Shown here in pieces: positions 45,191 to 57,608 of a DNA stretch of 64,000 nt (within the stretch, counting starts at the first letter, position 1; every line of letters begins with the position of its first letter). The notes under the pieces are model-generated. The model saw only the letters and a list, made by a program, of their open reading frames with translations, was not told the origin of the DNA and ran no database searches. This stretch comes from Microvelia longipes (taxonomy: Eukaryota > Arthropoda > Insecta > Hemiptera > Veliidae). The stretch is taken from positions 23,763,827 to 23,827,826 of the forward strand of contig JACMZG010001914.1 in assembly GCA_018340805.1 (NCBI GenBank), in the 5' to 3' direction. Position numbers and translations under genes: made by a program.

Positions 45191-48100
45191 GGTGGCCCTT
45201 AGCTATAGGGGTGAAAAAAATGTTAGAAATGTTGTGCTCCCAACCCTAATTTTGTTCGAATATATGAAAAAAAAATTCCATAAAAATTTTAGCCCGATCG
45301 GAGGTGATTAACAGGTGCCGCCGGCCTTTGAAGTTTTACAGGTGTCAAAATTCGTCAAAATTGTGATTTTCGTGACAAATTTTTTTTCTGTGATTTTTTA
45401 CATTATTTTCTAAGTAAAAACAATACTTAATCCACTAACAAGACACTATGAACTTATCATTATGACCTGAATCATTCTTAGTTTGTACTTAATCTGACAT
45501 TTAATGGTGACATATATATTTTTTCTGAAATTTTTTTAAAAAAACATTTTTTTTCTCTACACTGCAAAGTATAACTCATATAATATGTTTTTTGTTATCA
45601 ATTCATTGGCATATTATGTTCTTGTATACTGTTTCTATAATTTAAGACAATAATTGGTTATTTATACCAAAATTAGCAGACCTAATGTGAAACATACAAA
45701 AAAACTGTCATCCTATCTCGCAGTAGGTGAAAGCTAAGTAATGAGTATAATTCCAATTCAGTTTCAAGAATTTTCAATTTTTTTTTGGTTTAAATTTATT
45801 TTCAAACAAGTCATTATTGTGACATTTGAAACTTTGTGTGTTACCTCCCTTTGCATGATCCCCCCCCCCCCCTCTTCCCTTACTAAATTTATTAACCATT
45901 AACAAATTGTAAATTTTTTTTTAGTACAGCATTGCATATTTTTAAATCTATAGCCTCGTTATTGACTAATGATTGAATAAAGTGCAAGTCAGACATTGGG
46001 GCCTTACTCGCACTTGTGTCACCATACCACGCTCTTAAATACCCTCTTATAAGAAAAATGTTAAATTTTCTCATCGAAGATTTTTCTTTGGTAGACAACT
46101 TGAACTCACTTTTAAATAAATAAATTTTTAAACAATAGATCGCCTTCGACATCCATCTTGCATGGCTAATAGCACCTGGCTTTTTAAATGACACTCCTCG
46201 TGGGGTCTCTCCTAGAAAAATCACTGCCAGCTCTATTAGCTCCCTGTAATCTTCTCTTAATTGTTTTTCTTTTAAACTTTTTACGAAGAAGTCAAGCATA
46301 TCTCTTCTTAAACTTCTGGGACATCCTCCTTCAATACCAGAAGAATATTTTTTTGGGTCTATCTGACCCCATGACTTTCTGAACCTAGAAAACAGTGGAA
46401 CATCTGCCCCAAAAGTCGGTCCCACCAATTCATTGAATACACCCTTTAACACCACTTCAAATATGTGGTGCCTACAAGGCAGGTATAGGAAATCCTTTTC
46501 TAAGGTTCTCAATATTTCTGCAAGCTCCATTGTTCTTACCGGTGTTCGATGCCATGGTGTCAAAACACACCGCTTGGACTGAATCAAGAAGTCCTCATTC
46601 TTCAAGACATTTATAGACTGCTGCGGCTTATTCTGCTCCAGTAGCCTGTGGTATGCTCGGAGCTCCTATCAACTTGTCTTTTACGCCATATAAATAAGAA
46701 CTGCCAACCTCTCTATCTTGTCTTTTGATGAAGCTTCCCATCCAAATGCACAACAGCACACTGATTTCTATCAATACTAAAGGTTTTTAACATTGCCTTG
46801 TATCTAAGAATCCTTAACTGGGATCGTTTACGGCTTATTGAATTTCTGTTAATTACCAAGTCCTTTGCATCATGGCCTAATGCTTCTGCTGTGGTAACTA
46901 ATACATGAACAGCATCTCTGTCCCTAACTTTGCACCTATCTAACGTTGGTGCTAGGCGATCATTAAAAAAATCAACAGCTCCTCTAAAACCCAACGACGA
47001 AGGAAAAATTGCATCAGAGACATGATCATCTGACACTCCCTCACTGTCTTCTGTGCTACTACTGCTTCTGGTGCTTGGTAGCAATTCCGCAAACAAACTA
47101 GATCAATCAATCCTCCAAGCATCGAGTTTTTTCAACGGACCTCTTCCTCCTTCCGCTCTGCAGTTCTCTATTCGGCCCTGTGTAAATTAATGTCAACTCC
47201 CAGCATAACACCAGATCGCCCCATTTCTTTGCATCCGCAAAAAATCTATGTCCTCCTGGATATTATTTGATTTTCGGCGTTACTAGGGGCAATATCAAAT
47301 AAATCATCCAGCCTGTCTGTAAAAGCAAAACAACTACTGATAGCAAACTCAGTGGTTTTAGAAGAATTTTTCTGAAGACAACAACAATGGTTAGAACGAA
47401 GAACTTATCACTTGTAATTTTATAACTTAAACAAACAACTTAAACCAAACACCAAACTTAAACCAAACAATATTTGATGGTAACAGTTTGTTCTCTGATC
47501 TAAGACTGGAACTTTTTTGAAGTAAGTCAAAGGGATTAAAATGATTCATTCATAGTACCCCTGCTTAGATCACTTCCATCTTGCATGGTATTTTCCTTGA
47601 CACATCTTAAATCCTTAAGTGGACACTAGGATTATTTTACCTAAAAGTATTTAGGTAAACAAGTTTGTGTGAATTACTAATGTATTAATAACTCTATTCA
47701 AAGTTATAACCTATCTTGCCTTTCTTTATTGTATTCATTTTTTGTGAAAATTATATAACATTTCATATTTTTCATAATAGGGAAGAGGGGGAAAGTCAAG
47801 CAAAGGGGGGGGGGGAACACACTAAGTTTCAGATGTCACAATAATGACTTGTTTGAAAATAAATTTAAACCAAAAAAAATTGAAAATTCTTGAAACTTAA
47901 TTGGACTATTATACTCATTATTTAGCTTTCACCTACTGCGAGATAGGATGACAGTGTTTTGTATGTTTCACATTAGGTCTGCTAATTTTGGTATAAATAA
48001 CCAATTATTGGTCTTAAATTATAGAAAACAGTATACAAGAACATAATACGCCAATGAATTGATAACAAACAACATATTATATGAGTTGTACTTTGCAGTG

Positions 48101-48467
48101 TAGAGAAAAAAAAAAATGTTTTTTTAAAAAATTTTCAGAAAAAATATATATGTCGACCATTAAATGTCAGATTAAGTACAAACTAAGATGATTTCAGGTC
48201 ATAATGATAAGTTCATAGTGTCTTGTTAGTGGATTAAGTATTGTTTTTACTTAGAAAATAATGTAAAAAATCACAGAAAAAACATTTGTCACGAAAATCA
48301 CAATTTTGACGAATTTTGACACCTGTAAAACTTCAAAGGCCCGGCGGCACCTGTTAATCACCTCCGATCGGGCTAAAATTTTTATGGAATTTTTTTTTCA
48401 TATATTCGAACAAAATTAGGGGTTGGGAGCAAAGAAAAAAGAAAGTTCATTTTTAAGGGCCACCCTA
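45191..48467 (-). mobile_element. DNA transposon with about 690-bp terminal inverted repeats
   Basis: The ends read GGTGGCCCTTA (left) and, on the opposite strand, GGGTGGCCCTTA (right). Left TIR 45191-45882 and right TIR 47778-48467 match closely along nearly their whole length, including the C-run and G-run at their inner ends. A decayed transposase lies between them on the minus strand. AT dinucleotides on both sides hide any target duplication. The termini recall the IS3EU group of eukaryotic transposons, but that is from memory and unsure. Confidence 0.82.
45892..47320 (-). pseudogene. Decayed transposase of the long-TIR element
   Basis: Read in several frames, the minus strand gives FTDRLDDLFDIAPSNAE (47320-47270), then a 127-codon ORF to 46713 ending VVHLDGKLHQKTR. 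After a shift come GAPSIPQATG and QAVCFDTMASNTG, and after another shift a 237-codon ORF (46605-45892). The long ORF holds LPCRHHIFEVVL and KPGAISHARWMSKAIY. The order HLDGK, CFDT-ASNTG, CRHH, HARWM is that of a transposase family I have seen in many invertebrate genomes, with Asp residues likely catalytic. At least two frameshifts and several stops make it inactive. The start of the longest ORF is out of frame with the true protein until about codon 25. Confidence 0.75.
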
Positions 48468-48499
48468 ATATATATATATATTTATATATATATTTGTGT

Positions 48500-49490
48500 G
48501 TGTGTGGGTGTAACATTAATATCATAAGTTACATACATAGAATAATAATAATTATAAAAATTTAAAAAGTTGTCTATTTACAAGTTATGTGTTACAACAT
48601 CAAAACTTTAAAAAAATAGAATTACCTTGATAAAACAAATGTTTAATGTAACAAAAAAATGTTTCTCACAAAATGTTAAAAAAATTTAACAGAAACTAAC
48701 AACCCTTTACATTGTAATTACAAGATTGAAAGTAAAACTTTTAAACAGAGTAGAGAGACAACAAACTATCACAATACTTAGAGAGAATGTGAAACAGATG
48801 TTATTATATAATGGGGCATGGATTCAACATATTATTTACACACATAGGTGTGCCAATCAGTGAAGCATGCAAGCAACAGGTGATCGTAATATGTAACAAA
48901 CTTCCTTTATTATTTAAATCCTCTCAGTGACAAAACATTGACAGAGGTGCCAATCAAAATAAGTTATAAATGAAGCAATTTTGTTGAAATAAATCAAGTA
49001 TAAACACTTTTTCCTTGGGATGTTTGTAGCATCCCTTAATTAGTACATTAAGTTACTATCTTTAGTACAAATCATTCTTTTTAAAAATTTGATACTTGTA
49101 ATAAGTTTGTAAATATTAAAAATTACATATTTATTTTAATGTAATATTTATTGAAAAATAAATATTTCAATAAGTATCATACGAAGAGTATAATAGGTAT
49201 AGAATATGACAAGGCACACGAGAATGCTAGAAAAGTTATACAGCAGCTCTGAAACTAACTCTCTAACTATAACATTCTCCCCACTTTTTTAAAATATTAT
49301 AAAGAAATCCTCTCGTCGTAATTATCTCGTCCTTTAATACTACTTTAATGAGATGAGTATCAACTTGAAATTGGTGATTATTATATAAAGCAAATATTTG
49401 CATAAATACGTTTGGTGCCAGCAGTAGTTTGCTGAAAACAAAATGAAAGGAGCGCACTCTATCCATCAATCTATCTTCAGATCACATGAA
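48500..49490. other. AT-rich stretch without recognisable genes
   Basis: No exon or repeat family recognised; it may belong to the papi 5' UTR intron. Confidence 0.4.
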
Positions 49491-49493
49491 TTG

Positions 49494-49810
49494 AGCCGTA
49501 ATACCAAGCTCATGGTGTATAAGAGTGTAATCTGACCCACGGTCACCTATAGGTCCGAGACTAGGACCATAACTAAAAATAACAAGGAGAAGTTACATAG
49601 ATAAGAGTGGAAAATATTAAGAAAGATATTAGGAGCAGTTTGAGAGAATGGAGACTGGAGGATTTGCACTAATCAAGAAATTAAGAACCTTTATCAGCCA
49701 GTTATTATAAGCTTTTTCAAATCAGGTCGAATTTGATGCAGCAGTCAGGACAAAGACGGGTGAAGAGGCTATGTTTTAGCAGCCAGAATCCTACATGGAC
49801 TGTAGAGCTG
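49494..49810 (+). pseudogene. LINE reverse transcriptase C-terminal relic
   Basis: The plus strand reads KLMVYKSVI, PTVTYRSETRTITKNN, EWKILRKILGAV, ENGDWRICTNQEIKNLYQ with stops between them. This is the end of a LINE polyprotein, where intact copies read close to TYGSETWT and RIRTNKE. It is an old copy, broken by at least five stops. Confidence 0.75.
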
Positions 49811-50375
49811 AGGATGCATGTATGTATGTACTTGGTATAGTCACACTTCTAACACGGCCTTTGTTATTTTTAAACTTCCACAGAATGCTTCTGATGGCAG
49901 GTATGATTACATTTCATTCAATTAATTTAATCGATTTTATCAGGTAATTATAAGAACAATACTGGCTAAATTATCCATGAGCTAGAATATAAATTTAGGC
50001 ATTAATTGCAGCCTGAAATAGTCAATTAAAAAAAACATCTTAATTATTTTGTCAAGATGCTGCACACCTGTGATTAAATATGGTTTCCTAATTAAATGAA
50101 TAAATTAATTTAATGAAATTTTAATAATAAAATTATTTTTCTTTTTGTTCTTTTTTATTTTAACCTAATAAAAATGTTCCACCATTGTCATGATCAGTAT
50201 TCCAAAAATTCAGAAGCTAACAGTAAAAAGAAGTTTTTAAACTTCAAAAGAATGCTACTGATGGCTAGTAAGTTTGTTCCAGTATCGAGTGAAAGGAATG
50301 GAACAAAATGAGACTAATCACATTTAAGAGATTTACCACGTACATAATAACATGGATATAATCAATTGACAGCGT

Positions 50376-50900
50376 GGAAAAAACTGAGGTTAGTCCTGGA
50401 AGTTAAACAAAGCCCACAATTTAATATCAGGCTAACCTCATTGGTCCTCGACACTCTTTTCCCACGCTGTCAACCAGGGTTGCCAGACGTCCCGATTTGA
50501 GCGGGACAGTCTCGATATTGACATGTCTGTCCCGCTCAGATTTGGAATCCCGACGAAAATAAAATTGTCCCGATGTTCACATTTTTTTCACTTATTTTAT
50601 TTTTATATCTTGAATCTTGACAATTTTAAATTTATATGTTATATATGTTAAACATATATTTTTCTATTTTTTTTTTTTGCACTGCAAAAAAAAAAATAAA
50701 TCCGTCTTCATACAAGAACTTTTGTATATGTGATTGTACTTATGATTGATTTTTGAACAAAAATTTGAAAAATATTGTTCGATATCCTAACCCCCCCCCC
50801 CCCCCCCCCCCCCCAGTTGACAGACTTGTCCCGACCAAGGCTGGGAAGAATCTGGCAACCCTGCTGTCAACTGATTATAACCGTGAGCCATACAAGAAAA
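50376..50900. repeat. Dispersed repeat carrying the hAT-type insertion
   Basis: The parts 50376-50474 and 50864-50900 together match 57170-57290, which lacks the insertion. Confidence 0.65.
50475..50863. mobile_element. 389-bp hAT-type non-autonomous element
   Basis: Ends are CAGGGTTGCCAGA and TCTGGCAACCCTG, a perfect 13-bp inverted repeat. CTGTCAAC is duplicated on both sides (50467-50474, 50864-50871), the 8-bp duplication of hAT elements. The element has no ORF of note; the frame with a Pro run comes from a C-homopolymer at about 50791-50814. Confidence 0.88.
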
Positions 50901-51559
50901 ATCTTCTCTTCCACAGCATAGTATCAAGATTCTGAAACTTTTAAGTTTTAATATCTTTGACAAAACTTAACCAATGTTTAATTTCTTTCAGTTAGAATAA
51001 ATATGATGAATTAAACCTATATAATAATCCAATACTCTTTCAAAATACGACCGGTGGTGCATTGCAACAAGTGAGATCACCCTATGAAAATAGACCACAC
51101 CAGAAATAATATCCTACAAACTTTAGAGACAAACGATTACACAAAGTAATACAATAAAACACATCTCACCAGATTATTTTCATAGACTTCAAATCAATAA
51201 CCGACAAGAACTAAAATTATTTTTAAAAAAACTAACAGAAATACAAAAAGCCCGATAACGATAAGTACGGCTTCATAACACGACTACAGAATGTACTCGT
51301 GCATTCATGTATGTTTTCGTCTATAAAATTATATATGACAAATGATCAAATTTTATTTAACTAATATTTCATAATATTATTACCACAAATAATAATATAT
51401 TATTATTTTCTATACAACTTATATAATTTTTTATGTAAAACGAAAGTTATTTAAGATTTATTAGTTGACATATAAAGTTTTTGAATCTAAAAATCATAGC
51501 GTTTTTTAGATCTATATTTAGAAATAATTAATTGGAATATAAGCCTTCAAGTTTTTAAT

Positions 51560-51682
51560 GTTTATTTAAAAACCGCCTTTTCGTGTGTCGGTTGTGTTCG
51601 GCTGTCTTGGCCTGTTTTTATTTAATAATTTGTTGTTATTTATGTGTATTAGTTAGTTTATAATCTTAATTTATAGTTCACC
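51560..51682 (+). promoter_or_regulatory. Probable Bub3 5' UTR/promoter stretch
   Basis: Bases 51570-51620 are clearly richer in G and C than the surrounding DNA and lead directly to the Bub3 start codon. No TATA box is evident. The papi 5' UTR exon has not been found and should lie between 44460 and here, so a shared divergent promoter is possible but unproven. Confidence 0.25.
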
Positions 51683-51886
51683 ATGACGTTTACAGATTCT
51701 AGGTCCGAATTTAAACTTAAAAGTCCTCCTGAAGATTGTATATCATCTGTAAAGTTTGGTCCAAGTTCGGCACAGTTTCTGCTGGTTTCATCCTGGGACT
51801 GTTCTGTCAGATTGTATGATGTTCAGGCAAATACCCTTAAAACCATGTACGCACACGATAGACCTGTATTGGATTGCTGTTTTCAA
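51683..51886 (+). CDS. Bub3: Bub3 coding exon 1
   Basis: Residues 1-68: N terminus and first WD blade with [15 protein letters not shown]. Starts at CACCATG; donor GTTAGT after CAA, phase 0. Confidence 0.93.
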
Positions 51887-54800
51887 GTTAGTATTTGGTT
51901 ATTTTTGCGAATTTCCAATGGGTATGAATGAGGTTTTTCTATTTTAGTAGAGTCTGCTTGTGAAGTGAGCTACATCTCATCTGTTAAACCTATATTTAGT
52001 ACTTTCACACAGTATTCTAAATAAACGGATCGTGTACCCTAGAGCAGAGCTAGTCGTCTTGTTTTAAGCAAATTGCTTTTGGCACTAAATTGATCTATCC
52101 TTACATTTAGTAGTGGATAGCCTGCACCCAAAACCATTACCTTACCTTACCTCCTAATATTTTCTTGTTCATAGTAATGACTAATTACTAGTAAATACTT
52201 GTGTCTGAACATAATCATCAGAAAGCTTTATACGAATTCACCCTAAGTGATCCATGGTTGGTATAAAGGGAAAAGAAAACAAGACAAGCCCTGCTATCAG
52301 GCAAGGCTTTCAGTCCATTAAATAAGAAGGTTCCATTATTCTTGCCGCAGCAAGAGAGAGGTGAGTGAAATCCCCAAGTTCCTATTAATTTTAAAGGGGA
52401 GGAGTTAAGGAGACGCTCGGCAAACAAGTCTAAGAGTTAAAACCTGTAAAAAGTTCCGATGTATCCCGTAACCGATTTTTCGACTAATACATTTGAAAAT
52501 TCGATTATATTCTGGCAGTATGCCGTTTACATAAACTAGCATATGACAAAACTATATAGGACAATAATGCTGAGGAGTGGGTAAGAGGCCCAAGACTTGG
52601 GATGAGAACCCTAGTCCTCCATAGTATCGAAGGTTAGCTTACTAGCACTTTAACATCCAAACCTTAGGGGTTGGTCATTGACTCTGTGTGAGCTTTTATT
52701 TGTATCTATTATCTGTGCTTGTTGCAGGATGCTGTACACTCATTTAGTGCAGGTTTAGATCAAACCTTGAAAATGTATGATTTCAATAGTAATACAGGTA
52801 AACATTTGTGTTTTTATTAATTAAAATTTTTATTTTATACTGAAACTTTTTAGAAATTTTTGTTTTAACTTTTCCAATTCTTAATGATAACTTAATCAGC
52901 AGAGAAGTGTAAAAAATTATAAAATAGAATAGCTATTTATTAGAAAACAATAATACTGTGCCGTGCATTGTATAATCTTTGGGGTGAATAAGCGCATTTT
53001 TATTTGAATAATAAGAAAAGGTTAAATAACAAGTTGTGACACTACTGATCAGGTTATAAAGCATACACAGGAAACCTGAAAAAGAAAACATGCATTTCAG
53101 AGAAAATTAACCTGGCTTGCGACCTCCGCACCATAATATTTGCTGCTTAACTTTTATGATCCAACAAAAACCATAGATATACTTGCCGGATTGAAACAAA
53201 ACTTGGTGGACTTATTTATTATGTAATGGAATACACTTGTACCGAATTTCTACTTAATTAGGTTATTTTCTGATTTTTACCAGTTTTTAAAAACATGCAC
53301 AAGCCATTTGATGAGAATTGAACTAATGCTGGTAATGAGATGAAACTTAGGATTTATGTTTGTCTTATATTTGACTGCATGCATGCCTAATCTCAAACAG
53401 ATCAACTAATTTTTCCGTGCTTCATGAATTTTGATTCATTGTTGCGGGTTAATGAGGTTATAAAAAAGTTATTATCTGGATTGCACAACTAAACTTAAGG
53501 ATGATTTTTGTATCAAATTTCAACACTAACATAAAACACTGGGAGCTACGATGCTAACAGACATAACTTGGTGGAAACCACTCTAGATGTCTTAAGAACA
53601 CCTGTAAAGGATAATTCAGGCGTTTGCAAACACAGCACTTTTCCTAAATTAGGAAAAGTAAAAATGTAACCACTGTATAAGTAATATTATAAATAAAATG
53701 TTATTAATTTCAGAGACAGTTGTTGGGACACACGAGAATGCAATAAGATGCATGGAGTATTCACCTGAAATGAACGGCATACTAACTGGTAGTTGGGACA
53801 CATACGTTAAAATGTGGGATACAAGGCAGTCAAGATGTGTTGGCAATTTCAAACAGCCTGATAAGGTATCTTATTTTGTTTCACAAGTTTAATCAACTAA
53901 TTTTTATGTACTTCTTTTTAGTTTTTAGCAAATTTTGCTAAGAGAAAATGTCAATTTTTTATTATTTTTACTTCCATTTGAATTTGAAAATGAACCGTGG
54001 TACTTTATTGTTTTTTATGTTTTATTTGTTTTAGGTTTATACTATGAGTTTATGTGGTGAGAAGTTTGTAGTAGGAACGGCAGGACGTAAAGTCTATGTT
54101 TGGGATATGAGAAACATGGGGTATATCTTACAGAGGAGAGAGTCGAGCCTTAAATACCAAACTAGATCTATCAGATGTTTTCCTAATAAACAAGTGAGTT
54201 TTTTTCTTATTTATTTGGTTAAATAATTAGTCAACATAGTCTTTTTTAAAGGAAAGATGAGGTTGGGGTCATGGATGGTAGGGAAATGGGGATGTATTTA
54301 TTTAAAGGGAGACTAATATTGTGGCAATATACCACTTACATCAATTAGTATTATGCCAAACTGATATAGGACAATTACAACAAAGCGGCTACAGGGAGGC
54401 CTTTGAATCCAAAGGGACCAAGAAGCCAAAGCCATATTTTTTTCTATTTTCATATTTTATCATAAAAATTTATTCCACAGTTGTAATTATTCAGATTGTT
54501 TCATAACCTTACCCAGTTTTAAGGAAATAAAGAGAGCTTCTTGATATATTCATATTCATAGCTTTGAAGTTTCATTTAATAGACTAACTAAATTAGTAAT
54601 CATTAGTAGATTCAACGGCCACCATTTGATGCCATCCCTTTGATAAATCTTTGACAGTCTACTGAAAGTACTTGTTTTCTATTGGTTTTATTTTGTTTAA
54701 ATGCTTTTACCTTTATATTTCTAGGGTTACGTATTAAGTAGTATAGAAGGAAGAGCCGCTGTAGAGTATTTTGACACAGGACCAGAATTCCAAAAGAAAA

Positions 54801-57608
54801 AATATGCTTTCAAATGCCACAGGATCAAAGAAGGAAACATTGAAAAAATATATCCTGTTAATACAATTAGGTAATTTGTGTGACTTTAAGTTTTTACTTT
54901 TTTTGTATTATTAGCATCTGCTTCTTTATCTTTCTTTGTATTCTTAACCTTTTTTATATTATAAGCATTTTATTCTTTATATTTTTTACAGTATTAGCAT
55001 TTACTTCTTTATCTTTTTTAATATTATTAGCATTTAATTCTTTATCTTTTTTTTATTATATTTCTTAGTGTTTACTTCTTTTTTTATTTCTTAGCATTTG
55101 CTTCTTTATCTTTTCCTTATTTATACCCTAGGTATATAGGAAAAGAATTGTTTTTGCAAAAAAAGTCAGAGACCGGGATGTCACCAGAAGTATCCGTTTC
55201 AGGCCTTTCAAGGCCTCCTGAGTGGTTTTTGCAAAGTTGTCTGTATGCGTTTGTGTGTCTGTTATCATCGTAGCACCCAGTGAATTTATGCTAGAGAGCA
55301 TTTTGAAACTTATGCTAGATTATTTTTATGCTAGAGAGAGTTTTGAAACTTTGTACAAAAATCAGTCTTCCACTGTAGTTGTGCTATTCGGAAAATATTT
55401 TTTTTTATGACGTCAATAACCCATAAATCATAAAACGCGGAAAAATTATGTGAACAGATAGAGATTTGGCGTGTATGTAGCCATATGTGCTAAGTTTCAT
55501 CTCATTAGTAGCATTAATTCAAATTATATCAAATGACATGTACGTTTTTTAAAATTTGTAAATTAATCCAATTAAGTTGAAATTTGGTACAAGTGTGTAC
55601 CATAAATAAGTACACTGAGTTTTGCTTCAATATGACAAGTATATCTATGATTTTTATTGGATCATAAAAGTTTAGCAGCATTAAGCGTGTTCAGTGCTGT
55701 ATGAGTGACGCTGAGGATGAAACGAATGTATTTAATATGTGAGGACGAGCGAAGTGAGTCGGAAGAGGTGTTTCAGCATACGTTTGACGAGTTAGGGAGG
55801 ATGTAGTTGGGAGGATAAGCGTAGCGAATCCGATGTAATTAGGAAAAGTTCTGAGGATCCCCATACTCGATTTTTTTAGCGTTTACTTCTTTTTTAGCAA
55901 ATTTATATTTCGTAGTGCTTACTTTTTTATCTTCTTTTATATTTCTTAGCGTTAACTTCTTTATCTTTCTTATTTCTGTTTAGTTTTCACCCTGTTTTCA
56001 ACACATTTGCCACTGGTGGCTCTGATGGATATGTCAATATATGGGATGGATTCAACAAGAAAAGATTGTGCCAGTTCCATAGATATCCTACGTCTGTTGC
56101 ATCCCTCAGTTTTAGCCAGGATGGTAAGATATATTTTTAATTTTATTTATGTTTGTTAAAATATTGTGAGTCGTTCAATAGCATCATTTTACTTATTATT
56201 GATTTTCATTAAATAAATATATTTATTGTTCTGATTATGAAATCTTCAACACAATAGTGACACAATCAGATAGCTTCAACACAATAGTGACACAATCAGA
56301 TAGCTTCAACACAATAGTGACACAATCAGATAGCTTCAACACAATAGTGACACAATCAGATAGCTTCAACCCAATCAAAATAGTGACTGCGATTCTTTGG
56401 CAATATTTACTGACCCTCTTTGCTCAACTGTAAATACAATTTCTGGTGAAAAAATAACTCACTTTACTGTCTATTCTAGTAACATATTATTCTGTATTTT
56501 GAATCTAATACTACTTCTAACTAATCTTTCTACTAAATAATAGTTATCTAGCGAGTTAAAAAATTAGACAATGGAGATAACAGAAACCTGGATACAGATT
56601 TGTCTCAGACGATATCCAAACAGCCAAAGGTTATAGACCTTCTACCAGAATGGTTCAAGAGATATCCTTACATAAGGCCTCCGTCACAGACTACCAGTTG
56701 GGAACCACAACTACAAAAACCTCTCACCTCTCTTTCTCTCTCTAAACATCACAATTCTAATTGTTTACTCAGTAAATAGGGTCTATATTTATTATTCTGA
56801 TAATGAAATCTTCAATGCAATAGTGACACAATTAGATAGCTTCTACACAAAATTAATTTTATGCATTGCTGAAATTTGATCTACTTTGAATTTTAACCAT
56901 GCATTACTGATATTATTACTAAGAGTCCATTCTTTTCCAAATTTTCATAAAGTGTCTAAACCCCTTTGTTATGAAATGAAATTTGTGGCATTTTTTGGAA
57001 TTCAATTTGAGTTAGACTGTAAAGCCATAAGATGGCACTGTGGCAGTAAAATGTAATCCCTTTTGAAGATTTATTATTATTAGGAGTATTCACCATGAGG
57101 TGTTGTACTTATGAACTTTTTCAGTATCACACAGGGTTATAAATAAATAAAAAAATGGGAGGAAGTCCATGAAGTTAGCCCATTGTGGGGGTTAAACAAC
57201 GCCTACAGTTTCATATCAGGCCGACCTCATTAGTTTCTCAAAACTATTTTCCCACACTGTCAACTGATAATAACCACGTGCTATACTATAGTTCAGTGTT
57301 AATACAAAGGTAGAGAGGCAAAGACAGGCAAATAGGCCACGTTGTTGGGCCCTTCTTGTCAGTAGTTCAGTGTTAAATAGCTTAGTCAGAGAGCACCTAA
57401 CTAGCAAGCAGAAGATCCAAGGAGAGTTAGAGGTATTTACGTATATTTTTCTTACTGTGACTAGTCAATAAACATATTTTTATGTGTTACAGGTAGTGTT
57501 CTTGCTATTGGAGTATCGTTTCTGCACGAAGAAGCCCTACCTGAGCTGGTTGAAGAAAACCACGTGTTTATCAGGCATGTTACAGATCAGGAGACCAAAC
57601 CGAAGTAA
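51683..57608 (+). CDS. Bub3: BUB3 mitotic checkpoint WD40 protein, 7 coding exons
   Basis: Seven exons (51683-51886, 52728-52797, 53714-53865, 54035-54193, 54725-54870, 55984-56123, 57493-57608) join in frame to 328 residues, the length of human BUB3. Similarity runs end to end: [17 protein letters not shown] at the start, [106 protein letters not shown], and VTDQETKPK at the end. The fold is a seven-bladed propeller. BUB3 binds the GLEBS motifs of BUB1 and BUBR1, brings them to kinetochores through phosphorylated KNL1, and so supports the spindle checkpoint. It acts in the nucleus and at kinetochores. The start is set by CACCATG and homology. The related protein RAE1 is excluded by the N and C termini. 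Introns hold repeat copies; no lesion seen. Confidence 0.95.
52728..52797 (+). CDS. Bub3: Bub3 coding exon 2
   Basis: Residues 69-91 plus one base: [19 protein letters not shown], the second blade. Acceptor TTGCAG, donor GTAAAC. Confidence 0.92.
53140..53670 (+). repeat. Dispersed repeat family F1 partial copy in Bub3 intron 2
   Basis: It shares TTATGATCCAACAAAAACCAT and the ending TTAGGAAAAGTAAAA with the other copies. It stops just before Bub3 exon 3. Confidence 0.75.
53714..53865 (+). CDS. Bub3: Bub3 coding exon 3
   Basis: Residues 92-142: [17 protein letters not shown] and [13 protein letters not shown], the third blade, ending at FKQPDK. Acceptor TTTCAG, donor GTATCT. Confidence 0.93.
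54035..54193 (+). CDS. Bub3: Bub3 coding exon 4
   Basis: Residues 143-195: [18 protein letters not shown] and the highly conserved block from [10 protein letters not shown] to RCFPNKQ. Acceptor TTTTAG, donor GTGAGT. Confidence 0.93.
54725..54870 (+). CDS. Bub3: Bub3 coding exon 5
   Basis: Residues 196-243 plus two bases: [17 protein letters not shown] and [15 protein letters not shown]. Acceptor TTCTAG, donor GTAATT. Confidence 0.93.
55120..55875 (-). repeat. Dispersed repeat family F1 copy in Bub3 intron 5, inverted
   Basis: It starts with TAGGTATATAGGAAAAG and ends near AGGAAAAGTTCTGAGG, the reverse orientation of the 53140 copy. Confidence 0.75.
55984..56123 (+). CDS. Bub3: Bub3 coding exon 6
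   Basis: Residues 244-290: [16 protein letters not shown] and [17 protein letters not shown]. Acceptor GTTTAG, donor GTAAGA. Confidence 0.93.
56245..56374. repeat. 30-bp minisatellite, four copies, in Bub3 intron 6
   Basis: The unit holds CTTCAACACAATAGTGACAC and AATCAGATAG; copies are almost identical, so the array is young. A diverged single copy lies near 56805. Confidence 0.92.
57170..57290. repeat. Dispersed repeat copy with the empty hAT site
   Basis: It contains CACTGTCAACTGATAATAAC where the copy at 50376 carries the 389-bp insertion. Confidence 0.65.
57493..57608 (+). CDS. Bub3: Bub3 coding exon 7 and stop
   Basis: Residues 291-328, from SVLAIGVSF through [15 protein letters not shown], then TAA at 57606-57608. 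The segment [15 protein letters not shown] is the family's variable acidic loop. Possible polyadenylation signals AATAAA lie at 57747 and 57969. Confidence 0.92.

Noticed and set aside
50753..50935. ORF with a run of prolines
   Set aside because: It comes from a C-homopolymer inside the hAT-type element and crosses its end.
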